NCBI RefSeq assembly: GCF_000327385.1
Contig: NW_008708401.1
Coordinates: forward strand, 2,628,652-2,692,651
DNA length: 64,000 nt
Source: Lottia gigantea
Lineage: Eukaryota; Mollusca; Gastropoda; Lottiidae
Reading direction: 5' to 3'
Shown here: positions 39,901 to 50,835 of the stretch, piece by piece
Layout: every line of letters begins with the position of its first letter
How positions within the stretch are numbered: position 1 is the first letter of the stretch
Translations under genes and position numbers: made by a program
The notes under the pieces: model-generated
Database searches by the model: none
What the model was told of the DNA's origin: nothing
The model's input: only the letters and a program-made list of their open reading frames with translations

Positions 39901-41130
39901 CCCAAATGAACCGATGTTTAAACAAGGAACTACCATCTTCTATTTCAGGAAAAGAACTTCTGAGTGAAAAGTCGGACTATTATGTGTTTGTACCAGATAA
40001 AGGTCCATATTTTGTGACTCGTGGTAAATCTAAAAGCACTAACGCAGTTAGACTGTGGGATAGAGAAAAACTGATTGTGTTGGCATCTTACTTTATGGAT
40101 TCAGAGGTAGGCTCTTGTCGCGACCCAGAAAAAGAATTAAGAATGTTCTAATTTGAGTCCTTTGTCACTAAGCGACTAGATTTGTCTATATTTGGAGCGG
40201 TACTTTGTACAATGGCGCAGATCAGTGGGACCCTAGTTCTCGAAATGGTCACTCTACTGTCGGGTCATCATTTATATTGCTAAAACTTTATTGACAAAAA
40301 ATTACAAATTACAAAATATCACTATTTTCTTTTTACATGTATATTCAATTTAGAATTCCTGGCTCGAATTGCTGAATAAAGCACCAGTTCTTCAAAACCC
40401 TTTATGTTTTTTCAGATGCATACAGTACAAATCACTAAAGATGGTCACCATGTCATTATGTCATTACAAACGTCTGGTGATCCCATTATATTTACATTAC
40501 AAGGTGGATCTCAAAATCCTATATATTTCAATTATAAACAGCTTCATGAGTATCCAGAAATATTTACAAAATCAGGTACAGTTATTGATCAGTTCATGTA
40601 TCCCACATTACAAGGCAATGGCTAGTACTGGACTCTGGAGTCATTCTTAAGACATCTAAATGACATCTACCTAATTCCACGAAGTAATGATTTACATATT
40701 CCAAGCATAAAATTATCTGCACCGAAGGTTCTTAATGGTTTATTGCTATCTAATGGTTAATAGAAATGCCACTGCTGCACATAATCTTTTTGCTGGTATT
40801 TATGCTGGACTTAATAATAATCACTTTATTAGTGCAATAAATTAAGCTACAAAACTTTTCTTGCAATTCGACAAATTGGATTTGGGCTATGTTTGTCAAC
40901 GCAGAAAAATCCTAATGAAAACGTCAGAGACCAGCATATTCACTCCATAAGCGTCATTGTCATTCAATCATGTCTTAATAATAATAATTCGCCGTTTAAC
41001 AAACCGTATGCTTATATTTTCGGGATTAGATCTAAGTTTATATAATAATCTGTACTGTGGTTTATTTTCAGATGAAGACAAGAATATAATGGTTTTAGAA
41101 TATTATGATAAACGACAACTTTCAAAATAA
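27924..41130 (+). CDS. NWD1: NWD1-like NACHT and WD40 repeat protein, about 29 exons, about 1,690 residues
   Basis: Exons: 27924-28000, 28264-28376, 28735-28937, 29177-29289, 29621-29832, 30072-30200, 30586-30714, 31028-31239, 31473-31615, 31904-32009, 32140-32352, 32554-32887, 33075-33227, 33544-33693, 33976-34189 (end uncertain), 34554-34732, 35037-35205, 35528-35866, 36190-36399, 36810-37209, 37453-37573, 37885-38047, 38623-38735, 38913-39150, 39454-39594, 39761-39868 (end uncertain), 39949-40106, 40416-40575, 41072-41130. The N-terminus MGCSSS fits N-myristoylation plus palmitoylation. Residues 50-170 form the NWD/DUF4062-like domain (RIFTSSTF, DMRWGVRDEATDDH). Residues about 395-665 are the NACHT ATPase, with Walker A FGKSGSGKTS (about 414-421) and Walker B LIIFLDSLDQL (about 501-511). 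Then WTPPIRRLPPLLLVR and HRKFVEAAKLRY give a helical region. WD40-type repeats run from about 945 (TCSRDRSIILWDV, TTGEDRAVRIWDL). The architecture is APAF1-like STAND, pointing to nucleotide-driven oligomerisation. The length resembles human NWD1 (about 1,560). The exact partner is unknown. Confidence 0.92.
38095..38470. mobile_element. putative degraded DNA-transposon or MITE insert in an NWD1 intron
   Basis: This CpG-rich island sits in an AT-rich intron, with GCGTAGTGCGTATCCGTAAG near one end and CACCTGCGCGTAGCG near the other, plus CCACGGACTGACGGAGCG internally. A short start (MASGYSQKISRQSLA-like) is followed by a stop. The style resembles Harbinger-type short elements. I could not match terminal inverted repeats clearly, so the class is a guess. 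Confidence 0.3.
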
Positions 41131-41170
41131 GTGTTACTGAAGCAACAGCAAACTGTACAGATGAAGATGA

Positions 41171-41176
41171 AATAAA
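41171..41176 (+). terminator. polyadenylation signal AATAAA (proximal) for the NWD1-like gene
   Basis: AATAAA lies 41 bases after the stop codon at 41128-41130. A second AATAAA at 41512-41517, in a T/A-rich context, would give a 3' UTR of about 400 bases and is the likelier main site. Confidence 0.45.
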
Positions 41177-42598
41177 CGTTCGATTGAGAAAAATCTAGGT
41201 GATAAATATGTTTAAAAACGTATAATCTCTATCTTTTTGTCAGCAAATTGATCACCTAAAATGCTGAATTCTACATAGCTATAGCTGAAACCTAATCTGT
41301 TACATGCCACGTGACAATAGATTTGGTTTCTTTTGAAAGGATTGGCTTTATTCTCCCAAATATACACAAGCCTAGGATGGAACAAATACTTGGAATAGAT
41401 TGGTTGATATTTTCTGTGAATACAGATACTCTGTGATATTTTTCTATATTATTATAAATATTATTGTACATCACTCATAATAGCAAATATTGTTAATATA
41501 ATATATTTTTTAATAAAAAAGTTGAACTATAAATAGATCATATCCAGCCATATTGCAAATATCCAGAATTAATGGCTTCCTTGACTACTGACCAGTGATG
41601 AAAGGTGAATGGAAACCGGAAAGAGCTTTGCTGTATCAGGGAATGTGTGTTATTGGACGTTGTTATTTATTCGCAACATTCCAATCTCGCGTTCATGTAA
41701 TTCCCGAAAAAATGTCCCCGATAGGCCAAGACACAAAAGGTAAAAGAAACCGCCTGTATTGGTAACTCTCTGGTATTGTACCGTAACTTCCATAAGGTGC
41801 ATAACAATAACAACTAAACGTACTTAACTTTTCATTAAGCAATATTCTAACTTTCAAAAATGTCATCTCACGTTTTAAAAGTTCTTTAAGATGATTTCAA
41901 AGTTCAAGTATTTCATACATTTTGCTCTTGATGTGATATATGAAGTTATTGACATGTCCAAGTGGTTGTTATTAGGTGAATATATTAGGTAATATAAGCC
42001 ATATCAAATCCTGAAGTGTGCTATATTATACTTTCCTTCTGTATATTACATTTCTTTTTCATTATATTTAATTGCTTGTTACACTAAATAAAAATGATAG
42101 TCATTTGGAATCATGGCAATAAAAAGTTACATGTACATGCAAAAGATCTGTTATAAAAGTATTGCAACGTAATGGACTCTTTATGAAACAGCTGACTTCT
42201 TGTTGTTTCACCTGAACTTTTTAGACCACTGACTTCTGTAGCCGACTTCCGAATATTGCTTCAGCTTCAATTCTTGTGACTATTGTAAAAGCTGAAATTT
42301 GACTCAGTTGTAAAGTTTAACATTGAATACTTAGAAATCGTTCAAATCAAAAAGCCAATGTTGCTTTTTATTTGATTAACCGCATTTTATTAACTTCATA
42401 TTCAATTCAAATTGTATTATTTCACTTTTATCTATTCACTCGATTTGAATTAGATTAAATTTACTTTTTCAAATATTTTTATGCATTCATTTGTGTTAAT
42501 CAAAAGATTCAACAAAAGAAAACAAGATTTTGAGAGAATTCACCTTTAATGTAATAGAGGTAATAATAAAACATTAGCTAATTATTGTTAGTGTAATA

Positions 42599-42665
42599 AT
42601 TCAATCTATAACACTATTATAACATCAATAAGATTAGTGTTTTTATCGAGTGTTATAGATCGAAT
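42599..42665. repeat. 17-bp inverted repeat (hairpin)
   Basis: The left arm ATTCAATCTATAACACT (42599-42615) pairs with the reverse complement of AGTGTTATAGATCGAAT (42649-42665) at 16 of 17 positions across a 33-base loop. It may be a MITE tip pair or a foldback remnant. Confidence 0.6.
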
Positions 42666-44158
42666 ACTTATTAAATATCAATATCCATATAAATAGAAAA
42701 TATCATTTGATTTCTCTCTTTATTATTCATATGGGGTTTGATAGGATTTATATAGACTGTTTATATCGCAGTAATATACTTTAGTTGTAAAGTTCTCTTA
42801 GTGATTGATGAAATTCAAGTGTTTCTTATTATGTGTGCTATATTTTTAAGAGATTAGTAAAAATAGTAAAGCAGTATTCTCAGGTATATTTCAGAATGTG
42901 TTTACGGTCACAAGTGATAATTTTGAAGAAATCTAATGAAGTATTCTATAGTGAGTGACTGACTTAAACAAGAAACGCAGAAGAACTGCGAACTCAGATC
43001 GTAGTGACATATTAAAAAATTTTAGAAGTCTATCATAAGTCTTATAGTGTGCAAGGTAAAGCCGCACGCAATAGGGCCATATTTCTGAAACGACAATCGA
43101 TGGTAAAAAAAATCTGGATTTTGTCCATACGTTTTGTTTGTTCTTCGAGACAATTCTTTCTTTAACATGCGTGTTCGTCTTTAAAATTGAAATGAAATTA
43201 CATTCCGACATTATGAATCGGAAAATGTGTTGACTGTTTCTGTAATCTTGAAAAATAATATTTTCAATTCCATGATAAATTGACAAATGGATTTATTTTG
43301 ATTCAAAAACCATCATTGGATATAATGAGGTTTGGTTCAAACAGGCCCTCGAAATCGAGACTATTAATCACACCTTAATAATATTTGTACTGATTAATCG
43401 GGTATCAAGTGGTCACTAATTTCACGCCCAGATCAACATAAAGAAATCAAGACAGTTATTTGTGTTTCTTGTGATTTGGACTGAATGGACACCGTGTATT
43501 TGTGTAAAGTGAATATTAAGACTAATAATCTACATGAAATGTTTACATTGAAAACAATAATAGTAAGATAGTACTTTTGGAATTTGAATTATATTCTGAA
43601 ATTTAAAGAATTGTGACGTAAAAAATTTGAAAATTGTTTCTTTTTCCAATTGCTGCCAGTTGTGTTGAGTATTTCTCTTGGCGAAAGCTTGCGGTATAAA
43701 ACGATTCCGTCGTAGGAATAATGCGAAATGATAAACTGTGTTCCTACAAAGAAATTACAAGAGCGACTTCCATTAAGTAAACAAACCGTTTATTGTGATA
43801 TTGTTTGTATTTCGGTGACTATATTTTACTGATTATTGTTATAAGGTTAGAAAACAATAAGTCATTCATATCTGTACAGTGATATATGATTTTTTATTTA
43901 CCCCCCGTACAGTGTCTACCGTCTACTCTGTGTGAATGTGACTAGCCTTGTACCAAATGTGATTTTTGTATTTTTTTTTACTTCAATAGTGCAAAATACA
44001 AAAAAGTGGTTCATTTATGGTATAGTGGTGAAACAAGTTATTGATATTGGTTATAAGTAATTTGAGTCAAACTTAGTCACCAATGTTTGCGATTTAACTT
44101 TCGGTAGCAATAATTTGTATACGTTTTGTGTGAACTTTATTTCTGAAAATGTGATCAA

Positions 44159-46065
44159 ATGGCACCTGAGCATTCGATATCTGAGAAAATGTGTGAATAC
44201 GAGGGAGCAACGAATCGAAAAGATCTCGCTCCAGCACTGAAATTACCAGAAAATGACAATAAGAAATGCTACATTAAAATAATTCTGCCATCTCAAAGTG
44301 ATGATAGTATAGCAGAAACCGCCACAGAACCAGAAATTAACCACCAAGTTCATTTTCCTAAACTTGAACCACCACAATGTTCTGTAACACCACGATCTGA
44401 GTCAGTTTCACCAACGCCACATCCGAACACCCCTGTTCCTGACGAACATGACATTGCTGGTCCAGTTCTTGTTTCTGGTGTCGGAGATTCAATCGCTACC
44501 AGAAAACATCCAGTAGAAGTCCAAGAACAGTCGCGCCACGAGAAAAAGACTTTAGTTGATCCTAAAGGCGAACTCGCAATATATAACCGAACAGATATTG
44601 CAAAGCATTATCCTATTCGAAGTCTACAAACCCCGAAAAAAACATTACTTTTAGAACGACCCAAGAATAGCAACTTCGCAGGAAGTTTTGTAGATATTGG
44701 TGGCTGGCAAGATGAGCTGAAAAAGACAAATTCTGTAACAGCGGAAGACATTTTGAAGAAACGATCCAAGACATATCCATCTTTGCATAGCAAATCCCTG
44801 TGTAAGGCCTCCAAATTTAGATTTGAGCACCATGAAGATTTGACGAGATATATTAGAGATTATAGATATACGCAGACTGTCGGGAAAATGGGTAGAAGAT
44901 TGTGGGATGGATCTCATCAGAATCTGCACCATCATAATGGGTGAGTCTTATTACCGCAATGAACTAGTGTACATGAATAATGCAAGAACCCCAAAACAAG
45001 CAAAGGTTTGGCGCGGGCTCAATCTTGACCATAAGAATAAGATTAGGCTGATTAAGTCTAGGACCTGACAGACTGAAACATAATAACATTAACCCCGAGT
45101 GACCTGCACGTTCTTACTTGCCAAATCTGAATCTGTTATAAATTTCGTTGGTCAATAAGCAATATTATCGTGCTAGACCCAAAACATGCTGACTGAAATC
45201 TAATTCTGATCTGTGAAAATTATGTAGGCCTATCCCATTTGAAATAAGCTTATGGAGACTTAACTTAAGCTTTGTGGATTATCCAGACGAATTTCGTTCT
45301 GATTACAATCATATTGCATATTTCCTATTTCTATGTATGTTATTCATTCAAAATGGATAAGAACAATAGCACTGTAAAATGTCTGTCTACACCCAAAATC
45401 CTGAATATTGTATTTGTGATTTACTTGCCCAAAACGAAGAAACTGTGTTCCTTTTTTAAACTTTATTGCCGACTCTCATGGATTAAGTTATTATTTCATG
45501 TATGTATTTTACTCTTTTCAGATCCCAGCGATCTCTAGGAGTTCCTGGTTTTCGAGTAAAGACTACGGATCCAGTAGCTCGTACCTTCTTACCAAATACA
45601 CCCAGAATAGCTACTGATGTGAACCTTCATGGTGGTTGTATTCTTTGTGAACAGGAAAAGTTCAGACTTCGGAACAGTTTTCCCAAAAGAGTGTTTTTAA
45701 GTTGGTCTCAATACATGACTCTATGCAAATCAAATACGTTTATGATGTCTCAGGCGAGCACTGGAGTGACTGAACTGCCACCACGCGAAACGCCAACCAC
45801 CCCGTATCCCACACCACGTTCAGTATCAGCATATTCACCAACTCGACCAATACGACTCCTAAACCAACGCGAAAAGGCTTCGGACCTGAACTTTAAATAT
45901 CAGAGCCTCAGCGAAAGGAAACCAAGACAGATTGTCCAAAGGAGATCCATGCCTGAACAGAACTCTATTGTTGATAAAACATTGTTAGTGTACAGATTGA
46001 GTGAGAAGATGAGACAATCCACAAGTCTGTCAAAATTAGATCAAATTGATGCATCTGGAAACTAA
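44159..46065 (+). CDS. uncharacterised two-exon gene A (441 residues), paralogue of gene B
   Basis: Exon 1 is 44159-44940 (ATG in context CAAAATGG; donor AATGG|GTGAGT, phase 2). Exon 2 is 45522-46065. The protein is hydrophilic, with no signal peptide or membrane segment. Residues 60-130 are Pro/Ser-rich and probably disordered. Near residues 217-244 is the block FRFEHHEDLTRYIRDYRYTQ followed by TVGKMG. Exon 2 carries TDPVARTFLPNTPRIATDVN and a CxxC (HGGCILCEQEKFRLRNSFPK), then a basic Pro/Thr-rich tail ending in SEKMRQSTSLSKLDQI. I recognise no named family. The block, intron phase and CxxC recur in the convergent gene at 48143-50835. A probable AATAAA lies at 46660. A structural or ciliary role is possible but only a guess. 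Confidence 0.8.
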
Positions 46066-48142
46066 CGTTTTCTTGTCTGAATTCTGAATTACCCGTCTTT
46101 ATGTACTGTGCAAATTAAAATTTGTTAAAATCGTTTTGCCAATCTGGATATAGTTGACGATAATCCCGTAAAAGAGTGTGTCTAGGGGGGTTGGTTTGTG
46201 ACGTAAATTTCCCCCTTCACGAACGTATCAAGTTGTATATTCTGATCTTATTGTGTACACATTGGATAGGAAATTTGGTTGGTTGGTAGATTGCAAGTTA
46301 ACGTTCGCTTCCAGCTAACTGATATCACAGAGTTACGTGATCGAAGAGGTCTTTTATCCTTTCATCTGAGACACTTATCACCTCATATTCCGTCCGAAAA
46401 ACTCAACCAAATTTTCAAAAAAAAAATTACGTCCGAGAGGGGGCGAGATATCTGAGATTGCCCGAATCTCTAACCTAGTTATGAGATTTTTGCCCGAAAA
46501 ACTTGCTTTCGGGGCTGCTTCAACATCGACCGCCCCATTACGCAAAGGCGACAAAGCCATGTCCAATGTCTGTAAAACTGCGAAGTTACCTTCAAGAAAC
46601 TTGAAACCCTATGACATTTTAATATGAGTTCATATTTTTCTTGATATGGCAAGTGATTAAATAAATATAATCAATTAAACTTTATAGACTCTACTCAATA
46701 CATTCAAGAGTGACTTCAAACAACCACTATAATAAATCGTTGATTTTTATAATCAATTCAACTCTTTATATAAGATTAGATTGAGTTATATAGACCATGT
46801 TTTACTCAGTTTAATCCCATGACACTATTCAAGTGAAAAGAAAATATGAAAATGCAATATTCAACTAATAAATCATATATTAAGAATTAAGTGTAAATGA
46901 GATTAGAATAGCTTCATTTACGTTTTACCCTAAAATCTTTATTTTACACGCGCAAGATTTAGGTGCAATACACCAAGGTGGAATGGTCCTGCCTAACATT
47001 CAGTTCATTGGGACAATAGAATGAATCATTATGAAGCCTAACCTGGTAGAAGATTTTTATATCAGAATTACGTTTGGACCGCTACTTGCCAAACGCACGA
47101 TGAAAACATTAATATTTCCAAACCATTTTTGTTGGGCAATTGTTCTAGTGAAAAACACCTGAAAATCGGTCTAAATAATAGGACTTCAGCAAATGTCTCG
47201 TTTCCTACAAAGAAAAAGTACTGAAATTATGCGCAGCCTTTTATTTATAGAACATCAATTTCCACTTGAGACCCACTATGCGATCGAAATATGATGCATC
47301 ATTCACAAGAAAGAACTAAGTAAACTTTTGAATTTTGATATGGAGTTCCCTCCCTTGAACCGTGCTGAAAAAAATTACATATTATTTACCCTGACTCAGA
47401 CTACTCGAATTCAAGTCCAGAAACTTTCTTTAATAAGAATTACGATTAGTTAGATGGTCGGGCATTTCATGCTCATAATTCCGATGAGTTGAGGTACTCT
47501 GCAATTAGTTATAATATATAATATATACCTTTTAGCCATATTGTTATTTGGTATATTTATTACTTCCCTTGAACGTTAATATTTTTTAATCCTATTATTC
47601 TATTTTCTTTTTTCTTTTTAAATTTGTCTGTTAGACTAGAGTCAAATTTGATGATAACATTGTATTCAGAGATTAAAAATGATGTGAATGAGTATTCTCC
47701 CTTGAACTGTGAAAACTTTTCTTGTTCTTTAAATTGAATTACTTCCCCTGAATTATAGTAGTACTCCTCAAAATTTGACTCAATTTAATATTGAACTATA
47801 AGATCTATCTGATATAATGTTGTACAGTGAACATTTGAAATTTCAAAATATGTAGTTCCTTGTACTTCCTTTCGAATCCATCGCCACATGGGCCTACATT
47901 GGGTATTCACCTTGCTCTAACAAGAGGATATATGTCCTTATTCAAGAGATTTGTATTAGGGGTGTAATTGGAGACAATGAATGCTTCTTTCGGAAACATA
48001 GTGACGTCATAATCAAACAGCTGATTTATCCTTAGGATCATATCATTAGGATTGCTGATAATAAAATTAGAAATATAAATGCTGCGAAAATAAAATAAAT
48101 CTATGAAAAACAACAAAACGTAACAGACACGAAAAAAAGTCA
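46066..48142. other. intergenic between convergent genes A and B
   Basis: It contains both 3' UTRs: AATAAA at 46660-46665 for gene A, and TTTATT (minus-strand AATAAA) at 47556-47561 for gene B. A GC-richer patch at 46380-46565 contains two GCCCGAA motifs (46460 and 46493) and has a short open minus-strand frame without recognisable domain. It looks like a repeat fragment rather than a gene. Confidence 0.45.
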
Positions 48143-50835
48143 TTAACCGATGGGTAATTTCTGCAGTCTGTGAAAGACATTAATCGAAGGTTCTTCAAGT
48201 GGTTTACATTGGCTCGGCATGTCACGTTTGGATTTGATATCATGAGGTTTCGGAGGAACCTTTCTCTGTCCACGTATCAGAGATGTTATCCTATTACAAC
48301 CGTGACAACCCTTATCACTATGAGCAGTTTTACTAGCCCCGCATTTGGGAGATGCTATGGCAGTTTCAATATTGTTTTTGTACGTCGCGACCGCTTCAGT
48401 AACTTTCTTTTGTCTGTTGGAATTCAGATTGCGATATGAGCTCGAACCACTTTTTAACTCATTATAAATATCCTCGCCAGCAGTTGGTTTGCATAACATA
48501 GAAAAATTATAAATAGTTTCTGTTGGTAATTTGTGCTTCATTCCAACTATTTCACCATCAAATTGAGAACTGGACACGACACTCTCCGATAAAACGAACG
48601 ATTTTGATTTATGTTCACCCAACAATGCTGGAGAGGAGTCAGAACGGGACGGAACACGAGGTACAGTTTGGATTTGAGGTAGATAAGAATCCATATAGTC
48701 ATTAACACTTATAATGTGTTGGGTAGGGGTCACTCTCGCGACGTCTTGTTTTCTTTTTGTCTCTTCTAATGATCTTACAGGTGATAAATTAGGACAACTT
48801 CTTTCTTGACCATCATCAGATTTTCTGGTAGAGGTCAAGCTGAATGAGGCTTGACTTGTTTGGTTGAGTTCCGTTACGATACTGAAAATACATAAAATTA
48901 ATGTTTACCTGCATGACTACGTTTTAAATTCAGAAATTAACCTGTGTCAAGCGCATTCTAGTCGCACAAACAATGATGGTTCCTTGCACAGTTCACTATC
49001 TGTCAGCATCACGGCAGATCTGATTACACGAGAGCAAAGGGTTTGCGTATTGATAACATGGAGTGTCGTATCATTACTCGAATTGCATCAAAAGAAGGAT
49101 TTCCACCTACAATAATGACTGTGCATTATTGGTACACTAGCTCTAATTAGACTGTAATGTGGAGAATGTGGGTTCCAATAATCTTGAATCTTTCTGCAAA
49201 GCTTCACCAGGGAAGCTTTAAAACAATTTTGTTATGGTGGATCATATTATAGTGAAAATAAAAAAAATGCAACATCAACTTATTTGCTCACCTATATTTT
49301 CGTTTGAATAACGTCCTTAAATATATAGAACTGAAACAAATTATATTAGTTAATATTAGTTAAAAACATTAGTTCATATACAGCACCAAATTAGTTCAAA
49401 CAGTGCGCACATGTGCTCTTTAAATTCAGAGTATGAAGTGTACTTGTCAAACATGACTTTACTAGCTAATAAAACTCAGATAGGATGACTATCTATGATT
49501 CCTTTGCATCTTTTAGAATACATCGTCGTCATGCCCTATGCTCCATGGGAGAACAATAATAAATATTTCTTCTAGAGGATTTATTATCATAAATAGTGTC
49601 CCTGAAATCTGAAATTTAGTTTTATCAAATGAAAAGCAAATAATATTTGCAAAATTTGCAAAGAAAGAAACCCCCTTATGTTTTTTATTATCAAAATAAT
49701 ATCTAATAACGTCGATCATGTTATATATGTTTTACATCTACATGTCGATACACATTTTCCCATGATTATAATTAGGTCCAACATATCAGGTATCAATTAG
49801 GTGAATATGACACTCTTCGGGTGTGTAAGGGTTTGTTATTAGTTCAAGTAAACCAATGACTAAATATATACATACTACATACCATACACTACTTGGTTTA
49901 GTTAAGTAAGGATCGGGTACATCTCTTCCCAGAACAGGTGCCTGTTTAGCTAAATCCCCAGCATTATTGACAGTATACTGTATCCGATAGTGATACATAT
50001 AGTCCGTATAGTCTTCACAGTGGAAAAACCTAAACATTTTATCTTTTCCGTCTTTAGTAAGTCTATTGAAAACTGACGGAGAATTCTTCTTCTTACTTAA
50101 TGACGACGAAGACTTTGATGAACCTGTGCTGGGTCGTATGTCACACCATCGACACAAATCCATCTTGGAATTATGGACATGGTTGCATTCCAAATCAACC
50201 TTACTCCTTACATGATGAGATAAATTTCTTAAATGCTTGACAGCTGAGGTTGCCCTTTCGAGTTTGTCTTTACAATCCAAATCGATTGGAGCTTTCTCCT
50301 TTGCATCTTCAGCACAACTGATGACACTAACGTCATCTGAACACGACAAACTGGCAGTACTTGCACTTTTGACGCTATTCCCTCCTTGGTTTCGTTTTCC
50401 AGATGAAGGTCTAGATAGCCTTCTTTCGCTATTGTGTCTTGGAGGTCCAGTAGGAGGTTTTTGGTTTGTGGCCGAACTTTCAGCAACTCGTGAGGAATCT
50501 AAAGACGGTGTTCGAATTGGACGACCTAGTTTTGGTTGATCGGATGTAGATGATATACTACTATGTCGTCTCCGGAGAGAATTTGATTTGAAAGATTGTG
50601 CTGTGCCGATATCATATTTCGATTTTTGAGTAACACTGATGCAAACAGGCTCAAAGGGATGCATAGAATCCTCTTGCGGTTGGTTATTTGCTTCCAACTG
50701 ATTATTGCCTACGGGGTAATCTATCGATATTGCGCTATAATCAGAGGTTGACAACACTAGTGTTTTGCGTTTTGGGCCATTTTTCACGGGATCCGTATTT
50801 TGGAGAGTTGTGTGTATACCAACTTGGTCGGTCAT
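48143..50835 (-). CDS. uncharacterised two-exon gene B (563 residues), paralogue of gene A
   Basis: Exon 1 is 50835-49883 (first ATG of an open frame that extends upstream without another ATG; donor GTATG|GTATGT, phase 2). Exon 2 is 48881-48143 (acceptor TTTTCAG|TATCG). Joining them gives ...KPSSVCIVTELNQ... in frame. The first 200 residues are Ser-rich and disordered (RRRHSSISSTSDQPK, RHNSERRLSRPSSGK). A Cys/His cluster, CNHVHNSKMDLCRWC, follows at about 235-250. At about 278-302 comes FRFFHCEDYTDYMYHYRIQY and then TVNNAG. Exon 2 has a second CxxC (KGCHGCNRI) and a basic C-terminus (QRKVPPKPHDIKSKRD). The family is unknown. The block matches gene A at 13 of 26 positions. Metal binding by the Cys/His cluster is an inference. 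Confidence 0.8.

Larger units (their letters stand above)
41131..44158. other. intergenic between the NWD1-like gene and unknown gene A
   Basis: It holds the NWD1-like 3' UTR, AT-rich sequence, the hairpin at 42599-42665 and the likely 5' UTR/promoter of gene A. No coding exon is seen. The 117-codon minus-strand frame at 42933-43286 has no domain or splice support. Confidence 0.5.

Noticed and set aside
50229-50539. Frames on both strands overlapping gene B exon 1 (85 and 100 codons)
   Set aside because: Shadow frames of the real minus-strand exon, produced by its biased composition.
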